Shown: one piece after another, positions 35,173 through 44,327 of the stretch | How the letters are laid out: each line of letters begins with the position of its first letter | Position numbering within the stretch: the first letter of the stretch is position 1 | NCBI RefSeq assembly: GCF_001020565.1 | Contig: NZ_LDAS01000001.1 | Coordinates: 3,909,002-3,973,001, forward strand | Source: Maribacter thermophilus | GTDB lineage: Bacteria; Bacteroidota; Bacteroidia; Flavobacteriales; Flavobacteriaceae | Length of the DNA: 64,000 bases | Direction: 5' to 3' | The notes under the pieces: generated by a model | Database searches by the model: none | What the model was told of the DNA's origin: nothing | The model's input: the letters and a program-made list of their open reading frames with translations, nothing else | Made by a program: the position numbers and the translations under genes

Positions 35173-37263
35173 ATGCAAAGTTTTAGAACAGAAATAGAAA
35201 ATCCAGTTGTAGCAAAGGATATCATAGAGCTAGAACGTAAGATTCACGAGTTTCACGGTGGAAAACTGGATGAAGAAAAATTTCGAAGTCTTCGTTTGGC
35301 AAGGGGCATATATGGTCAACGCCAGCAGGGAGTTCAAATGATACGCATTAAATTACCCTACGGTAAGGTAACCTCCAAACAATTACACCGTATTTGTGAT
35401 GTATCCGATGAGTATTCTAGGGGTAGGTTGCATATTACCACAAGACAAGATATTCAGATACATTATGTGGATTTGAACAGGACACCTGAGTTATGGTCAG
35501 AGTTGGAGAAAGATGACATTACCCTAAGGGAGGCATGTGGTAATACGGTTAGAAATGTCACTGCCAGCGAAACTGCCGGTATAGATGTAGACGAGCCTTT
35601 CGATGTCTCTCCATATGCACACGCATTGTTTCAATATTTCTTAAGAAATCCCATAAGTCAAGAAATGGGCCGTAAGTTTAAGGTTTCTTTTTCTGCCAGT
35701 GATGCCGATACCGGATTGTCATATATGCACGATTTGGGTTTTATAGCCAAAATGCAACAAGGGGAAAGGGGCTTTAAGGTAATGTTGGGCGGTGGTTTGG
35801 GCTCGCAACCCAGACATGCCGATGTGCTTTATGAATTTTTGCCCACGGACCAGATCATTCCTTTGATGGAAACCGTGGTGCGGGTTTTTGATAGATACGG
35901 TGAACGTAAGAGCAGGGCCAAGGCCAGAATGAAATTTTTATTAAAAGACCTTGGTTTAGAAGCTTTTAAAGAGTTGTTGGCAAAGGAAAAGACAGCGGTG
36001 CCTTTTGAAAGTTTTCCTATAGATGCCGACAGTTATCCAAGAGTGACCGTTTCAAAAGCACAGGCTCCCGATGTTTCCATATTCGATGAAAAAGAATTTT
36101 TAACATGGAAGAGCACTAATGTGGTGCCTCAAAAACAAAAAGGCTTTGTAGCGATCGGAATTAAAGTGTTGTTGGGCGATTTTTATACCGATAAGGCAAG
36201 GCTATTGGCAGATTTGGTTCAGAAATATGCGGCAGGGGAGATTCGCCTGTCGTTAAGACAGAATATATTAATACCATATGTTAGGCAAAAGCTGGTTCCT
36301 TTTTTCTACAGCGAATTAAAGAAATTGGGCTTTGCGGAGGCTGGTTATAATAAGACGTTGGATATTACGGCATGCCCCGGTACCGATACCTGTAATTTAG
36401 GAATTGCTAGTAGTACCGGTATCGCAGAAGAATTGGAAAGAGTTATCAAGGCAGAATATCCGCAGTATGTAAGTAATGAGGATGTGACTATAAAGATCAG
36501 TGGTTGTATGAATGCCTGTGGCCAGCACAACATGGCCAATATAGGTTTTCAAGGGATGTCCATTAGAACCAAGGATAAATTGGTGGCACCTGCACTTCAG
36601 GTGTTGTTGGGGGGTAGTAATGATGGAAACGGTCAAGGTAGGTTTGCCGATAAGGTCGTAAAGGTGCCCAGTAAGAGGGGTCCAGAAGCATTACGGCTAA
36701 TTTTGAACGATTTTGGGGCAAATGGAAACGGAAGACCATTTTCGGACTACTATGCCGAAAAAGGACAGATGTATTTCTATGACTTGCTGACTCACTTGTC
36801 TAATGTAGACGATTTAACCCCCGAAGATTTTATCGATTGGGGAAACAAAGAGCGTTACGAAAAAGCAATCGGTGTTGGTGAATGTGCCGGTGTGGTAATC
36901 GATTTAATTGCTACGCTTCTTTTTGAGAGCGAAGAAAAAATTAAACAGGCCGAAGAAAAGTTCGAAGAGAAAAAATGGGCGGCTAGTATATATTATGCCT
37001 ATACCTCTATGGTGAATTCGGCAAAGGCAATGTTGACATCGGAGAAAGCTAAAGTGAACACCCATGCCCTCATTATCAAGGATTTTGATGAAAAATTTGT
37101 GGCGGATGGCAGAATTTCTGTCACTGGTGGGTTCGAGAATATGGTTTTGCAATTAAACAAGAACGAACCTTCTGAAGCTTTTGCGGCATCCTATTTAAAG
37201 GAGGCTAAAACATTTTTAGAATCTATAGAAAAATTTAGACAACAAGAATTAGCAGAAGCATAA
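35173..37263 (+). CDS. Ferredoxin-type sulfite reductase with C-terminal HEPN-like domain
   Basis: Siroheme/[4Fe-4S] enzyme that reduces sulfite to sulfide. The 696 residues hold the nitrite/sulfite reductase repeats. The cluster and siroheme ligands are Cys401 and Cys407 (ACPGTDTC) with Cys445 and Cys449 (SGCMNACGQHNMANIGF). Siroheme-binding arginines lie in RLHITTRQDIQ and RLSLRQNI. Beyond residue about 590 there is a helical extension (EEKIKQAEEKFEEKKW, ASIYYAYTSMVNSAKAML) that resembles a HEPN domain and makes the protein longer than usual sulfite reductases. Nitrite as substrate cannot be excluded by sequence, but the cysDN-cysH context favours sulfite. cobA follows three bases later. 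Confidence 0.9.
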   Translation: MQSFRTEIENPVVAKDIIELERKIHEFHGGKLDEEKFRSLRLARGIYGQRQQGVQMIRIKLPYGKVTSKQLHRICDVSDEYSRGRLHITTRQDIQIHYVDLNRTPELWSELEKDDITLREACGNTVRNVTASETAGIDVDEPFDVSPYAHALFQYFLRNPISQEMGRKFKVSFSASDADTGLSYMHDLGFIAKMQQGERGFKVMLGGGLGSQPRHADVLYEFLPTDQIIPLMETVVRVFDRYGERKSRAKARMKFLLKDLGLEAFKELLAKEKTAVPFESFPIDADSYPRVTVSKAQAPDVSIFDEKEFLTWKSTNVVPQKQKGFVAIGIKVLLGDFYTDKARLLADLVQKYAAGEIRLSLRQNILIPYVRQKLVPFFYSELKKLGFAEAGYNKTLDITACPGTDTCNLGIASSTGIAEELERVIKAEYPQYVSNEDVTIKISGCMNACGQHNMANIGFQGMSIRTKDKLVAPALQVLLGGSNDGNGQGRFADKVVKVPSKRGPEALRLILNDFGANGNGRPFSDYYAEKGQMYFYDLLTHLSNVDDLTPEDFIDWGNKERYEKAIGVGECAGVVIDLIATLLFESEEKIKQAEEKFEEKKWAASIYYAYTSMVNSAKAMLTSEKAKVNTHALIIKDFDEKFVADGRISVTGGFENMVLQLNKNEPSEAFAASYLKEAKTFLESIEKFRQQELAEA

Positions 37264-37266
37264 CAT

Positions 37267-38058
37267 ATGGAATTTAGAAATAGCTGTAAGGCGACCCCTG
37301 CTAAATTGACTGTTGTAGGCGCAGGTCCCGGAGATCCAGAATTAATTACGATAAAGGCCATAAAAGCATTAAACAATGCCAATGTGGTGCTTTACGATGC
37401 TTTGGTGAATGATGCATTGTTGCAGTATGCTCCACATGCAGAAAAGATTTTTGTTGGAAAACGAAAAGGATGTTATGCCTATCAGCAAGACCAAATAAAC
37501 GAACTTATTGTCTCAAGGGCCCATTCGTATGGTCATGTGGTACGGTTAAAAGGGGGAGACCCCTTTGTCTTTGGTCGTGGTGCCGAAGAAATGGAATATG
37601 CGGCATCAAAAGGACTGGAGGTGGCCATGGTGCCAGGAATATCTTCTGGTCTTAGTGTTCCGGGGTATCAAAACATACCTGTTACCAAAAGAGGTGCTTC
37701 CGAAAGTTTTTGGATGATTACAGGCACAACAAAAGATCACAAGTTATCTGAAGATGTAGCGTTGGCGGCTAAAAGCAATGCCACCGTAGCCATTTTAATG
37801 GGGATGTCAAAACTGTCTCAAATCGTTGGCTTGTTCAAGGCGGAAGGAAAAGGGGAGACACCGGTAGCCATTATCCAAAATGGAACTAGGGAAAATGAAA
37901 AAATAGGGGTTGGAACCATTGATAGTATTGTAAGTATTGTAGATGAAGAGGGGTTGGCCAATCCGGCCATCATAATTATCGGTGAGGTCGTGCGCCATAG
38001 AGAAAAAATGATACAAATAATAAGGGATAAACAATTAGAATTAAGTCAGAAAATATGA
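37267..38058 (+). CDS. cobA: Uroporphyrinogen-III C-methyltransferase
   Basis: SUMT enzyme that methylates uroporphyrinogen III twice with SAM to give precorrin-2, the precursor of siroheme used by the adjacent sulfite reductase. The 263 residues show the tetrapyrrole-methylase marks: VVGAGPGDPELITIKA near the N-terminus, VLYDALVND, the VVRLKGGDPFVFGRGAEE block and PGISSGLSVPGYQNIPVTKRG. Precorrin-2 dehydrogenase/ferrochelatase activity (Met8 or the CysG N-terminus) is not fused here and is not found elsewhere in the window. The stop codon overlaps the next gene by four bases (ATGA), so translation is probably coupled. Confidence 0.94.
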   Translation: MEFRNSCKATPAKLTVVGAGPGDPELITIKAIKALNNANVVLYDALVNDALLQYAPHAEKIFVGKRKGCYAYQQDQINELIVSRAHSYGHVVRLKGGDPFVFGRGAEEMEYAASKGLEVAMVPGISSGLSVPGYQNIPVTKRGASESFWMITGTTKDHKLSEDVALAAKSNATVAILMGMSKLSQIVGLFKAEGKGETPVAIIQNGTRENEKIGVGTIDSIVSIVDEEGLANPAIIIIGEVVRHREKMIQIIRDKQLELSQKI

Positions 38059-39116
38059 TAAAGACAGATATATTGATAATAGGTGCAGGGCCTACGGGAT
38101 TGTTCACCGTTTTTGAAGCCGGATTGCTAAAACTGAAATGTCATTTAATAGATGCCTTGCCACAACCCGGTGGGCAATGCTCAGAGATTTATCCGAAAAA
38201 GCCCATTTATGATATTCCGGCATTCCCAGAGGTGTTGGCAGGTACTTTGGTAGATAATCTAATGGAGCAGATAAAACCTTTTGAGGCAGGTTTCACCTTG
38301 GGCGAACGAGCCGAAAAGTTAGACAGACAAGAAGACGGTTCTTATGTGGTAACAACCAATAAAGGTACACAGCATCAAGCTCCTGTTGTGGTCATAGCCG
38401 GTGGGTTGGGGTCTTTTGAGCCAAGAAAACCGCCCATAGCCAATATTGCCGACTTTGAGGATAAGGGTGTTGCCTATATGGTGAAAGACCCGGAGGTGTA
38501 CCGTGATAAAAAGGTAGTCATTGCCGGTGGGGGAGACTCCGCTTTGGACTGGGCCATATTTTTGGCAGATGTTGCCTCAGAGGTTTCTTTGGTGCATCGA
38601 AGAAACGAATTTAGAGGTGCGTTGGACTCTGTTGAAAAGGCATCTGAACTTGCTAAATTGGGTAAAATAAAACTATTTACCGAAGCTGAGGTAAAGAAAT
38701 TGTATGGTGACGAAAAGTTAGAGGCGGTGGTAATTAAGCACAACGATGCCGATAAGGGAGAAACCTATTTGCCTGTAGATAATTTTATACCATTGTTTGG
38801 TCTTTCGCCAAAATTAGGGCCCATTGGAAATTGGGGCTTGGAAATAGAAAAGAACGCCATTAAGGTAAACAACGCAAAAGATTATCAAACCAATCTCCCC
38901 GGAGTTTTTGCCATTGGTGATGTAAATACCTACGAAGGTAAGTTAAAGTTGATCTTGTCAGGGTTTCATGAAGCTGCGGTCATGTGCCAGTATGCCTATC
39001 AAATAGTTAATCCCGGAAAACGATATGTAATGAAATATACCACGGTTGGAGGTGTAGAGGGATTCGATGGTTCAAAAAAAGAAGCAAAGAAAGAGGTAGT
39101 TCAGAGCATTGCCTAA
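38055..39116 (+). CDS. Ferredoxin/flavodoxin-NADP+ reductase (thioredoxin-reductase-like)
   Basis: FAD-dependent oxidoreductase of 353 residues, similar to the YumC-type FNR family. The FAD-binding IIGAGPTGLFTVFEAGL is at the N-terminus, followed by PQPGGQCSEIYPKKPIYDIPAFP. The NADPH domain carries VVIAGGGDSALDWAIFLA and the VHRRNEFRG loop. The second FAD motif is GVFAIGDVNTYEGKLKLI. The redox-active CxxC of thioredoxin reductases is absent, which separates FNR from TrxR. Its overlap with cobA and its place behind sulfite reductase suggest that it supplies reduced ferredoxin for sulfite reduction. A terminator follows. Confidence 0.88.
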   Translation: MIKTDILIIGAGPTGLFTVFEAGLLKLKCHLIDALPQPGGQCSEIYPKKPIYDIPAFPEVLAGTLVDNLMEQIKPFEAGFTLGERAEKLDRQEDGSYVVTTNKGTQHQAPVVVIAGGLGSFEPRKPPIANIADFEDKGVAYMVKDPEVYRDKKVVIAGGGDSALDWAIFLADVASEVSLVHRRNEFRGALDSVEKASELAKLGKIKLFTEAEVKKLYGDEKLEAVVIKHNDADKGETYLPVDNFIPLFGLSPKLGPIGNWGLEIEKNAIKVNNAKDYQTNLPGVFAIGDVNTYEGKLKLILSGFHEAAVMCQYAYQIVNPGKRYVMKYTTVGGVEGFDGSKKEAKKEVVQSIA

Positions 39117-39137
39117 AGATTTTATTTTTTTTGACGG

Positions 39138-39172
39138 AAAACCTCATATTCTTTTTGATTATGAGGTTTTTG
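39138..39172 (+). terminator. Intrinsic terminator ending the sulfur cluster
   Basis: Stem AAAACCTCAT (39138-39147) with ATGAGGTTTTT (39161-39171), a 13-base loop and a T run. Confidence 0.8.
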
Positions 39173-39205
39173 TCCAATAGCAAAGTGATAAAAAGAAACG
39201 TTTAA

Positions 39206-39237
39206 TTTGTTTTTAAAAAGGTAGAGCCGTTACTTTG
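39206..39237 (+). promoter_or_regulatory. Candidate promoter of the metH operon
   Basis: TTTG (39206-39209) and TTACTTTG (39230-39237, one mismatch from TAnnTTTG) are separated by 20 bases. The start would fall about 20 bases before the SAM-I aptamer. Confidence 0.5.
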
Positions 39238-39263
39238 CGCAAGTTCATTTAAACACTGATATA

Positions 39264-39365
39264 GTTATCAAGAAAGGCGGAGGGAATAGACCCGGTGAAA
39301 CCTTGGCAACCCTTTTCTTATAAAGAAGGTGCTACATTCTATCCCACTTTGTTGGGGCAGATAAC
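39264..39365 (+). ncRNA. SAM-I (S-box) riboswitch upstream of the split metH
   Basis: P1 strands GTTATC (39264-39269) and GATAAC (39360-39365) enclose AAGAAAGGCGGAGGGA, GACCCGGTGAAACC, the TTGGCAACCC core and GAAGGTGCTACATTC. It is nearly the same as the riboswitch before metY, differing mostly in helix positions that stay paired. The leader between it and the ATG at 39471 contains only a small AGGC/GCCT hairpin and no clear terminator. The 354-base gap 39117-39470 holds the preceding terminator, the promoter and this element, with no gene. Confidence 0.93.
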
Positions 39366-39470
39366 AAAGAGAGGCATTCGCCTGTATTTATTCCTTTGCT
39401 TGATAGTTGTTCGTAGATTTTATAGAACCTTAATTAAGATGTTATGGAGGGCCTGGTAAGGGGATAAAAA

Positions 39471-40475
39471 ATGAAAAAGATTCAAGATATATTAAAAGAG
39501 CGAATTCTGGTGTTGGACGGTGCCATGGGTACCATGTTGCAGCGCTACAAGTTTACCGAGGAAGATTTTAGGGGAGACCGTTTTAAGGATTGGGAGTACC
39601 CGTTACAGGGCAATAACGATTTGTTGTCCCTTACCCAACCAAAGGCCATTGCCGATGTGCATCGTAAATATTTTGAGGCCGGGGCCGATATTGTAGAAAC
39701 AAATACGTTTTCGGGAACAACGATTGCAATGGCGGATTATCATATGGAAGATTTAGTGTACGAGCTTAATTATGAGTCGGCCAGAATCGCCAGAATGGTA
39801 GCGGATGAATTTACCCAAAAAGAACCGAATAAACCACGTTTTGTAGCTGGTAGTATGGGGCCTACGAATAAAACGGCCAGTATGTCCCCCGATGTTAACG
39901 ATCCAGGATTCAGGGCAATCTCTTTCGAAGAACTACGGGTAGCATATAAACAACAAGCGGAGGCTTTATTGGATGGTGGCGCCGATTTACTTTTAATAGA
40001 GACCATTTTTGATACTTTGAATGCTAAAGCGGCATTGTTTGCCATTGAGGAAGTGAAAGAAGAAAGAAATATAGAAGTGCCCGTTATGGTAAGCGGAACC
40101 ATTACCGATGCCTCAGGAAGAACCCTGTCGGGTCAAACGGCGGAAGCATTTTTGATATCCATTTCACATATTCCTATTTTATCCGTAGGGTTCAATTGTG
40201 CCTTGGGAGCAAGCCAGTTGGTGCCACATTTAGAGGTGTTGGCAACAAAAAGTGAACATGCGGTTTCTGCCCACCCCAATGCAGGGTTGCCCAATGCATT
40301 TGGCGAGTATGACGAAACCCCTGAACAAATGGCCGCACAAATAAAGGAATATGTAGAAAAAGGTTTGGTAAACATCGTTGGTGGATGCTGTGGTACCACT
40401 CCCGAGCATATTACGGCAATTGCAAATTTAGTGAAGGATTATTCTCCCAGACCCATATTGGCAGAAGAGTTATAA
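39471..40475 (+). CDS. metH: Methionine synthase, homocysteine-binding part
   Basis: Homocysteine S-methyltransferase module of cobalamin-dependent methionine synthase, here as its own gene. The 334 residues contain the family start [36 protein letters not shown], and the zinc-binding cysteines in VGFNCALG and the [10 protein letters not shown] motif near the C-terminus. In most bacteria this module is the N-terminal third of a protein of about 1200 residues. The stop codon is directly followed by the ATG of the second part with no spacing. The pair lies behind a SAM-I riboswitch, and the zinc ligands indicate an active module. Confidence 0.94.
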   Translation: MKKIQDILKERILVLDGAMGTMLQRYKFTEEDFRGDRFKDWEYPLQGNNDLLSLTQPKAIADVHRKYFEAGADIVETNTFSGTTIAMADYHMEDLVYELNYESARIARMVADEFTQKEPNKPRFVAGSMGPTNKTASMSPDVNDPGFRAISFEELRVAYKQQAEALLDGGADLLLIETIFDTLNAKAALFAIEEVKEERNIEVPVMVSGTITDASGRTLSGQTAEAFLISISHIPILSVGFNCALGASQLVPHLEVLATKSEHAVSAHPNAGLPNAFGEYDETPEQMAAQIKEYVEKGLVNIVGGCCGTTPEHITAIANLVKDYSPRPILAEEL

Positions 40476-43184
40476 ATGGAAAAAACAAAAACAAAATTCT
40501 TAAGGTTAAGTGGTCTGGAGCCTTTGGTGGTTACTCCAGAAAGTAACTTTATTAATGTAGGTGAGCGTACCAACGTTGCCGGATCCAAACGGTTTTTGCG
40601 ACTTATTAAAGAAGAGAAGTTTGAAGAAGCTTTGGATGTGGCTCGCGATCAAGTGGAAAATGGCGCCCAGATTATCGATATTAATATGGATGATGGTTTG
40701 ATCGATGGTAAAGAGGCCATGGTCAAATTTTTAAACTTGGTTATTGCCGAGCCAGATATTGCCCGTGTACCCATTATGATCGATAGTTCTAAATGGGATA
40801 TTATAGAGGCCGGTCTACAGGTGGTACAAGGAAAGTGCGTTGTAAATTCAATCAGCCTTAAAGAAGGCGAAGAGGCATTTATACACCATGCCAAATTGAT
40901 TAAAAGATATGGGGCGGCGGTTATTGTCATGGCTTTTGATGAAGTAGGGCAGGCAGATAATTATGAGCGCCGTGTAGAGATTTCTAAACGCTCGTATGAT
41001 ATTCTTGTGGATAAGGTCGGTTTTCCTGCGGAGGATATCATTTTTGATTTGAACATTTTTCCTGTGGCAACAGGAATGGAAGAACATAAATTAAACGCCC
41101 TAGATTTTATAAGGGCTACAAAGTGGGTTCGAGAAAACTTGCCCTATGCTAGTGTTAGTGGGGGCGTAAGTAATGTTTCTTTTTCCTTTAGGGGAAATAA
41201 TCCCGTTCGAGAAGCCATGCATTCCGTATTTCTGTACCATGCGATCAAGGCGGGTATGAATATGGGTATCGTCAACCCTAGTATGTTGGAGGTTTATGAT
41301 AATATTCCCAAGGATCTTTTAGAGCATGTAGAAGATGTAATCTTAAACAGGCGCGATGATGCTACGGAGCGTTTGTTGGATTTTGCCGAATCGGTCGTAG
41401 GAAAGGCAAAGGAAAGTAAAGTAGATCTGTCTTGGCGAGAAGAACCCTTGCAAGATAGGATCACAAGGGCCTTGGTAAAAGGGATAGACCAGTATATAGA
41501 AGAAGATGTCGAGGAAGCTCGGCAAGCTGCCGATAAACCCATTGAGGTAATCGAGGGCCATTTGATGATAGGAATGAATGTGGTGGGCGATCTCTTTGGT
41601 AGTGGAAAAATGTTTTTACCACAAGTGGTTAAATCCGCGAGGGTAATGAAGAAAGCGGTTGCGTATCTATTACCCTATATAGAGGAAGAAAAACTTCTGA
41701 ACCCAAAAGAAGGTGATTCTGAAGGTGCAGGTAAGATACTTATGGCCACCGTTAAAGGTGACGTGCATGACATCGGCAAGAACATCGTAAGTGTTGTTTT
41801 GGCCTGTAATAATTATGAGATCGTAGACCTCGGCGTTATGGTTCCGCCAGAAAAAATTATTTCGGAGGCCATTGAACATAATGTGGACATTATTGGGTTG
41901 AGCGGACTTATTACCCCATCGCTGGACGAGATGGTACATCTGGCAAAGGAGATGGAACGTAAAAATTTTAAAATTCCTTTGTTGATAGGAGGGGCTACCA
42001 CTAGTAAGGCCCATACCGCCGTAAAAATAGATCCGCAGTATAGTGAAGCCGTTGTACATGTAAACGATGCTTCTAGGGCAGTTACCGTGGTGGGTGATTT
42101 ATTGCAGAAAGAGACATCCGACAAGTATAAAAAAACAATAAAGGAAGAATACGATTCTTTTAGGGAAAAGTTCTTGAAGCGTTCCGTGAAAAAAGAATAT
42201 AAAACGCTTCAACAAATAAGGGACAATAAGTTTAGGATAGATTGGGAAACTTCTGAAATTTATAAGCCCAACCAATTAGGGCTGCATCTTATAGAAGATG
42301 AGGATTTGGAAAAATTAGTGCCTTTTATAGACTGGACACCCTTTTTTAGAAGTTGGGAATTACATGGTAAATATCCTGATATACTAACCGATGAGGTGGT
42401 TGGGCAACAGGCGACGGAATTATTTGCCGATGCCCAGAATATGCTCCAAGAGATTTTATCTAAAAAACTATTGAAAGCAAAAGGTATTTTTGGTCTATTT
42501 CCGGCAAATACGATAAACGATGATGATATAGAAGTATCGGTCGTAGCGCCAAATGGTGATGTTTCCGGTACCTATATTTTTAGAACCCTACGTCAACAAT
42601 TAAAACGTAAGGAAGGAGTGCCCGATTATGCCTTGGCAGATTTTATAGCTCCAAAAGAAAGCGGTGTTCAAGATTATATAGGGGCTTTTTGTGTAACAAC
42701 AGGTTTTGGTGCCGAAGAGCTAGCCGCCGAGTATCGCGAAAAATTGGATGACTATAATTCTATAATGGTAAAAGCGTTGGCCGATCGCCTGGCAGAGGCC
42801 TTTGCGGAATATTTGCATAAAGAGGTTCGAACAAGGTATTGGGGGTATGCCTCAGATGAGGATTTAAGTAACGAAGACCTTATAAAAGAATCTTACAAGG
42901 GTATACGACCTGCTCCAGGATATCCGGCATGCCCGGATCATTTAGAAAAACTGACCATTTGGGAAATGCTACAGGTCGAGGAAAATATAGGGGTAAAACT
43001 TACCGATAGTCTTGCTATGTGGCCCTCGGCAGCTGTATCGGGGTACTATTTTGCTAATAAGGAGGCTAAATATTTTGGACTCGGAAAAATAAAGGAAGAT
43101 CAAGTGGCCGATTATGCCAATAGAAAAGGAATATCTTTGGATGAAGCCCGTAAATGGTTAGCGCCGAATATAGTTGAAGACTAA
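40476..43184 (+). CDS. metH: Methionine synthase, folate-, B12- and SAM-binding part
   Basis: The remaining modules of cobalamin-dependent methionine synthase, 902 residues. In order: a pterin-binding domain ([41 protein letters not shown]), a helical cap, the cobalamin-binding domain with the ligand His in [14 protein letters not shown], and the C-terminal reactivation domain ([31 protein letters not shown]). The full set of catalytic motifs argues for function with the partner encoded just upstream. No separate reductase for reactivation is seen. metF, which makes the methyl-folate donor, follows after 122 bases. Confidence 0.94.
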   Translation: MEKTKTKFLRLSGLEPLVVTPESNFINVGERTNVAGSKRFLRLIKEEKFEEALDVARDQVENGAQIIDINMDDGLIDGKEAMVKFLNLVIAEPDIARVPIMIDSSKWDIIEAGLQVVQGKCVVNSISLKEGEEAFIHHAKLIKRYGAAVIVMAFDEVGQADNYERRVEISKRSYDILVDKVGFPAEDIIFDLNIFPVATGMEEHKLNALDFIRATKWVRENLPYASVSGGVSNVSFSFRGNNPVREAMHSVFLYHAIKAGMNMGIVNPSMLEVYDNIPKDLLEHVEDVILNRRDDATERLLDFAESVVGKAKESKVDLSWREEPLQDRITRALVKGIDQYIEEDVEEARQAADKPIEVIEGHLMIGMNVVGDLFGSGKMFLPQVVKSARVMKKAVAYLLPYIEEEKLLNPKEGDSEGAGKILMATVKGDVHDIGKNIVSVVLACNNYEIVDLGVMVPPEKIISEAIEHNVDIIGLSGLITPSLDEMVHLAKEMERKNFKIPLLIGGATTSKAHTAVKIDPQYSEAVVHVNDASRAVTVVGDLLQKETSDKYKKTIKEEYDSFREKFLKRSVKKEYKTLQQIRDNKFRIDWETSEIYKPNQLGLHLIEDEDLEKLVPFIDWTPFFRSWELHGKYPDILTDEVVGQQATELFADAQNMLQEILSKKLLKAKGIFGLFPANTINDDDIEVSVVAPNGDVSGTYIFRTLRQQLKRKEGVPDYALADFIAPKESGVQDYIGAFCVTTGFGAEELAAEYREKLDDYNSIMVKALADRLAEAFAEYLHKEVRTRYWGYASDEDLSNEDLIKESYKGIRPAPGYPACPDHLEKLTIWEMLQVEENIGVKLTDSLAMWPSAAVSGYYFANKEAKYFGLGKIKEDQVADYANRKGISLDEARKWLAPNIVED

Positions 43185-43306
43185 TTTTAATAGTACATTA
43201 CGGATTATATCTTTTTTTGTTTTTACAGACAAAAGAGTAAAGAAATAGGGCCGTTCATAAAATAAGACGTAAATAATAAGAAGCTACTGAAACAATTTCA
43301 GCATAA

Positions 43307-44260
43307 ATGAAAGTAACAGACCATATAAAGAAAGCCGAGGGAAAAACCCTGTTCTCTTTCGAGATTATTCCGCCCGTAAAAGGAAGAAATATTAAGGAAC
43401 TTTACGATAATATAGATCCTTTAATGGAATTTAAGCCTCCTTTTATAGATGTAACCACCTCTCGGGAAGAATATGTGTATATAAATAAAGAAGGACTTTT
43501 AGATAAGAAGATTACCCGTATGCGTCCGGGTACAGTGGGTATATGTTCTTCCATTCAACATAAGTATCAGGTAGATACCGTTCCGCATTTGCTTTGCGGA
43601 GGCTTCACAAAAGAAGAAACGGAATATGTTTTGGTGGATTGTCATTATTTGGGAATAGACAATGTGATGGCATTGCGCGGAGACGCCAGGAAAGAAGAGA
43701 AGTACTTTCAACCTACCAAAGGCGGACATGGTTATGCCAAAGGTCTTGTGGAACAGATCAGGAACCTGAGCGAGGGTAAATATTTACATGAAATTATAGA
43801 ATCTGACAACCATGCCGATTTTTGTATAGGTGTGGCGGGTTATCCTGAAAAACATTTGGAGGCCCCTTCTTTACAATCTGATTTAAAGAGATTGAAAGAA
43901 AAAGTTGATGCAGGGGCGAACTATGTGGTTACACAAATGTTCTTTGATAATAAAAAGTATTTTGAATTTGTGGATGCGGCTAGGAACATTGGAATAGATA
44001 TTCCTATCATACCAGGGATAAAACCAATCGCCGTAAAGCGACATTTACAATTGTTGCCACAGGTTTTTAGAATAGATTTGCCACAAGATCTAATAGATGC
44101 GGTAGATAAATGTAACGATAACAAAGCGGTAAGACAAGTGGGCATAGAATGGGCCATTCAACAGTCTAAAGAGTTGAAAGAGGCTGGGGTTCCTGTATTG
44201 CATTACTATTCTATGGGCAAATCGGATAACATAAAGGCCATTGCCAAAGAAGTATTTTAG
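43307..44260 (+). CDS. metF: Methylenetetrahydrofolate reductase
   Basis: Flavin enzyme that reduces methylene-THF to methyl-THF, the methyl donor for MetH. The 317 residues fit bacterial MetF: SFEIIPPVKGR near the N-terminus, PFIDVTTSREEYVY, DNVMALRGDARK, the FCIGVAGYPEKH and YVVTQMFFDNKKYF segments, and IPIIPGIKPIA. A short inverted repeat (CTGAAA, three bases, TTTCAG) at 43287-43301 lies just before the start codon. The gene is either the third cistron of the riboswitch-controlled metH unit or has its own promoter in the 122-base gap; no strong promoter was found there. Confidence 0.95.
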   Translation: MKVTDHIKKAEGKTLFSFEIIPPVKGRNIKELYDNIDPLMEFKPPFIDVTTSREEYVYINKEGLLDKKITRMRPGTVGICSSIQHKYQVDTVPHLLCGGFTKEETEYVLVDCHYLGIDNVMALRGDARKEEKYFQPTKGGHGYAKGLVEQIRNLSEGKYLHEIIESDNHADFCIGVAGYPEKHLEAPSLQSDLKRLKEKVDAGANYVVTQMFFDNKKYFEFVDAARNIGIDIPIIPGIKPIAVKRHLQLLPQVFRIDLPQDLIDAVDKCNDNKAVRQVGIEWAIQQSKELKEAGVPVLHYYSMGKSDNIKAIAKEVF

Positions 44261-44313
44261 GTGCATACAAGTGAATTGTTGAAGCTTTATAAAGAGAGGT
44301 AGCTCTTATTTCT

Positions 44314-44321
44314 TAATTTTG
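44314..44321 (+). promoter_or_regulatory. -7 box six bases before the acyloxyacyl hydrolase-like gene
   Basis: TAATTTTG is an exact TAnnTTTG match. Counting the usual seven bases to the transcription start gives position 44328, the A of the chosen ATG, so the transcript would be leaderless. A -33 element is not evident. Confidence 0.45.
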
Positions 44322-44327
44322 TTGTCC

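Noticed and set aside
43287..43301. CTGAAA/TTTCAG hairpin just before the metF start codon
   Set aside because: Six-bp stem only, likely by chance in AT-rich sequence, with no T run or known motif. Mentioned under metF but not called a feature.
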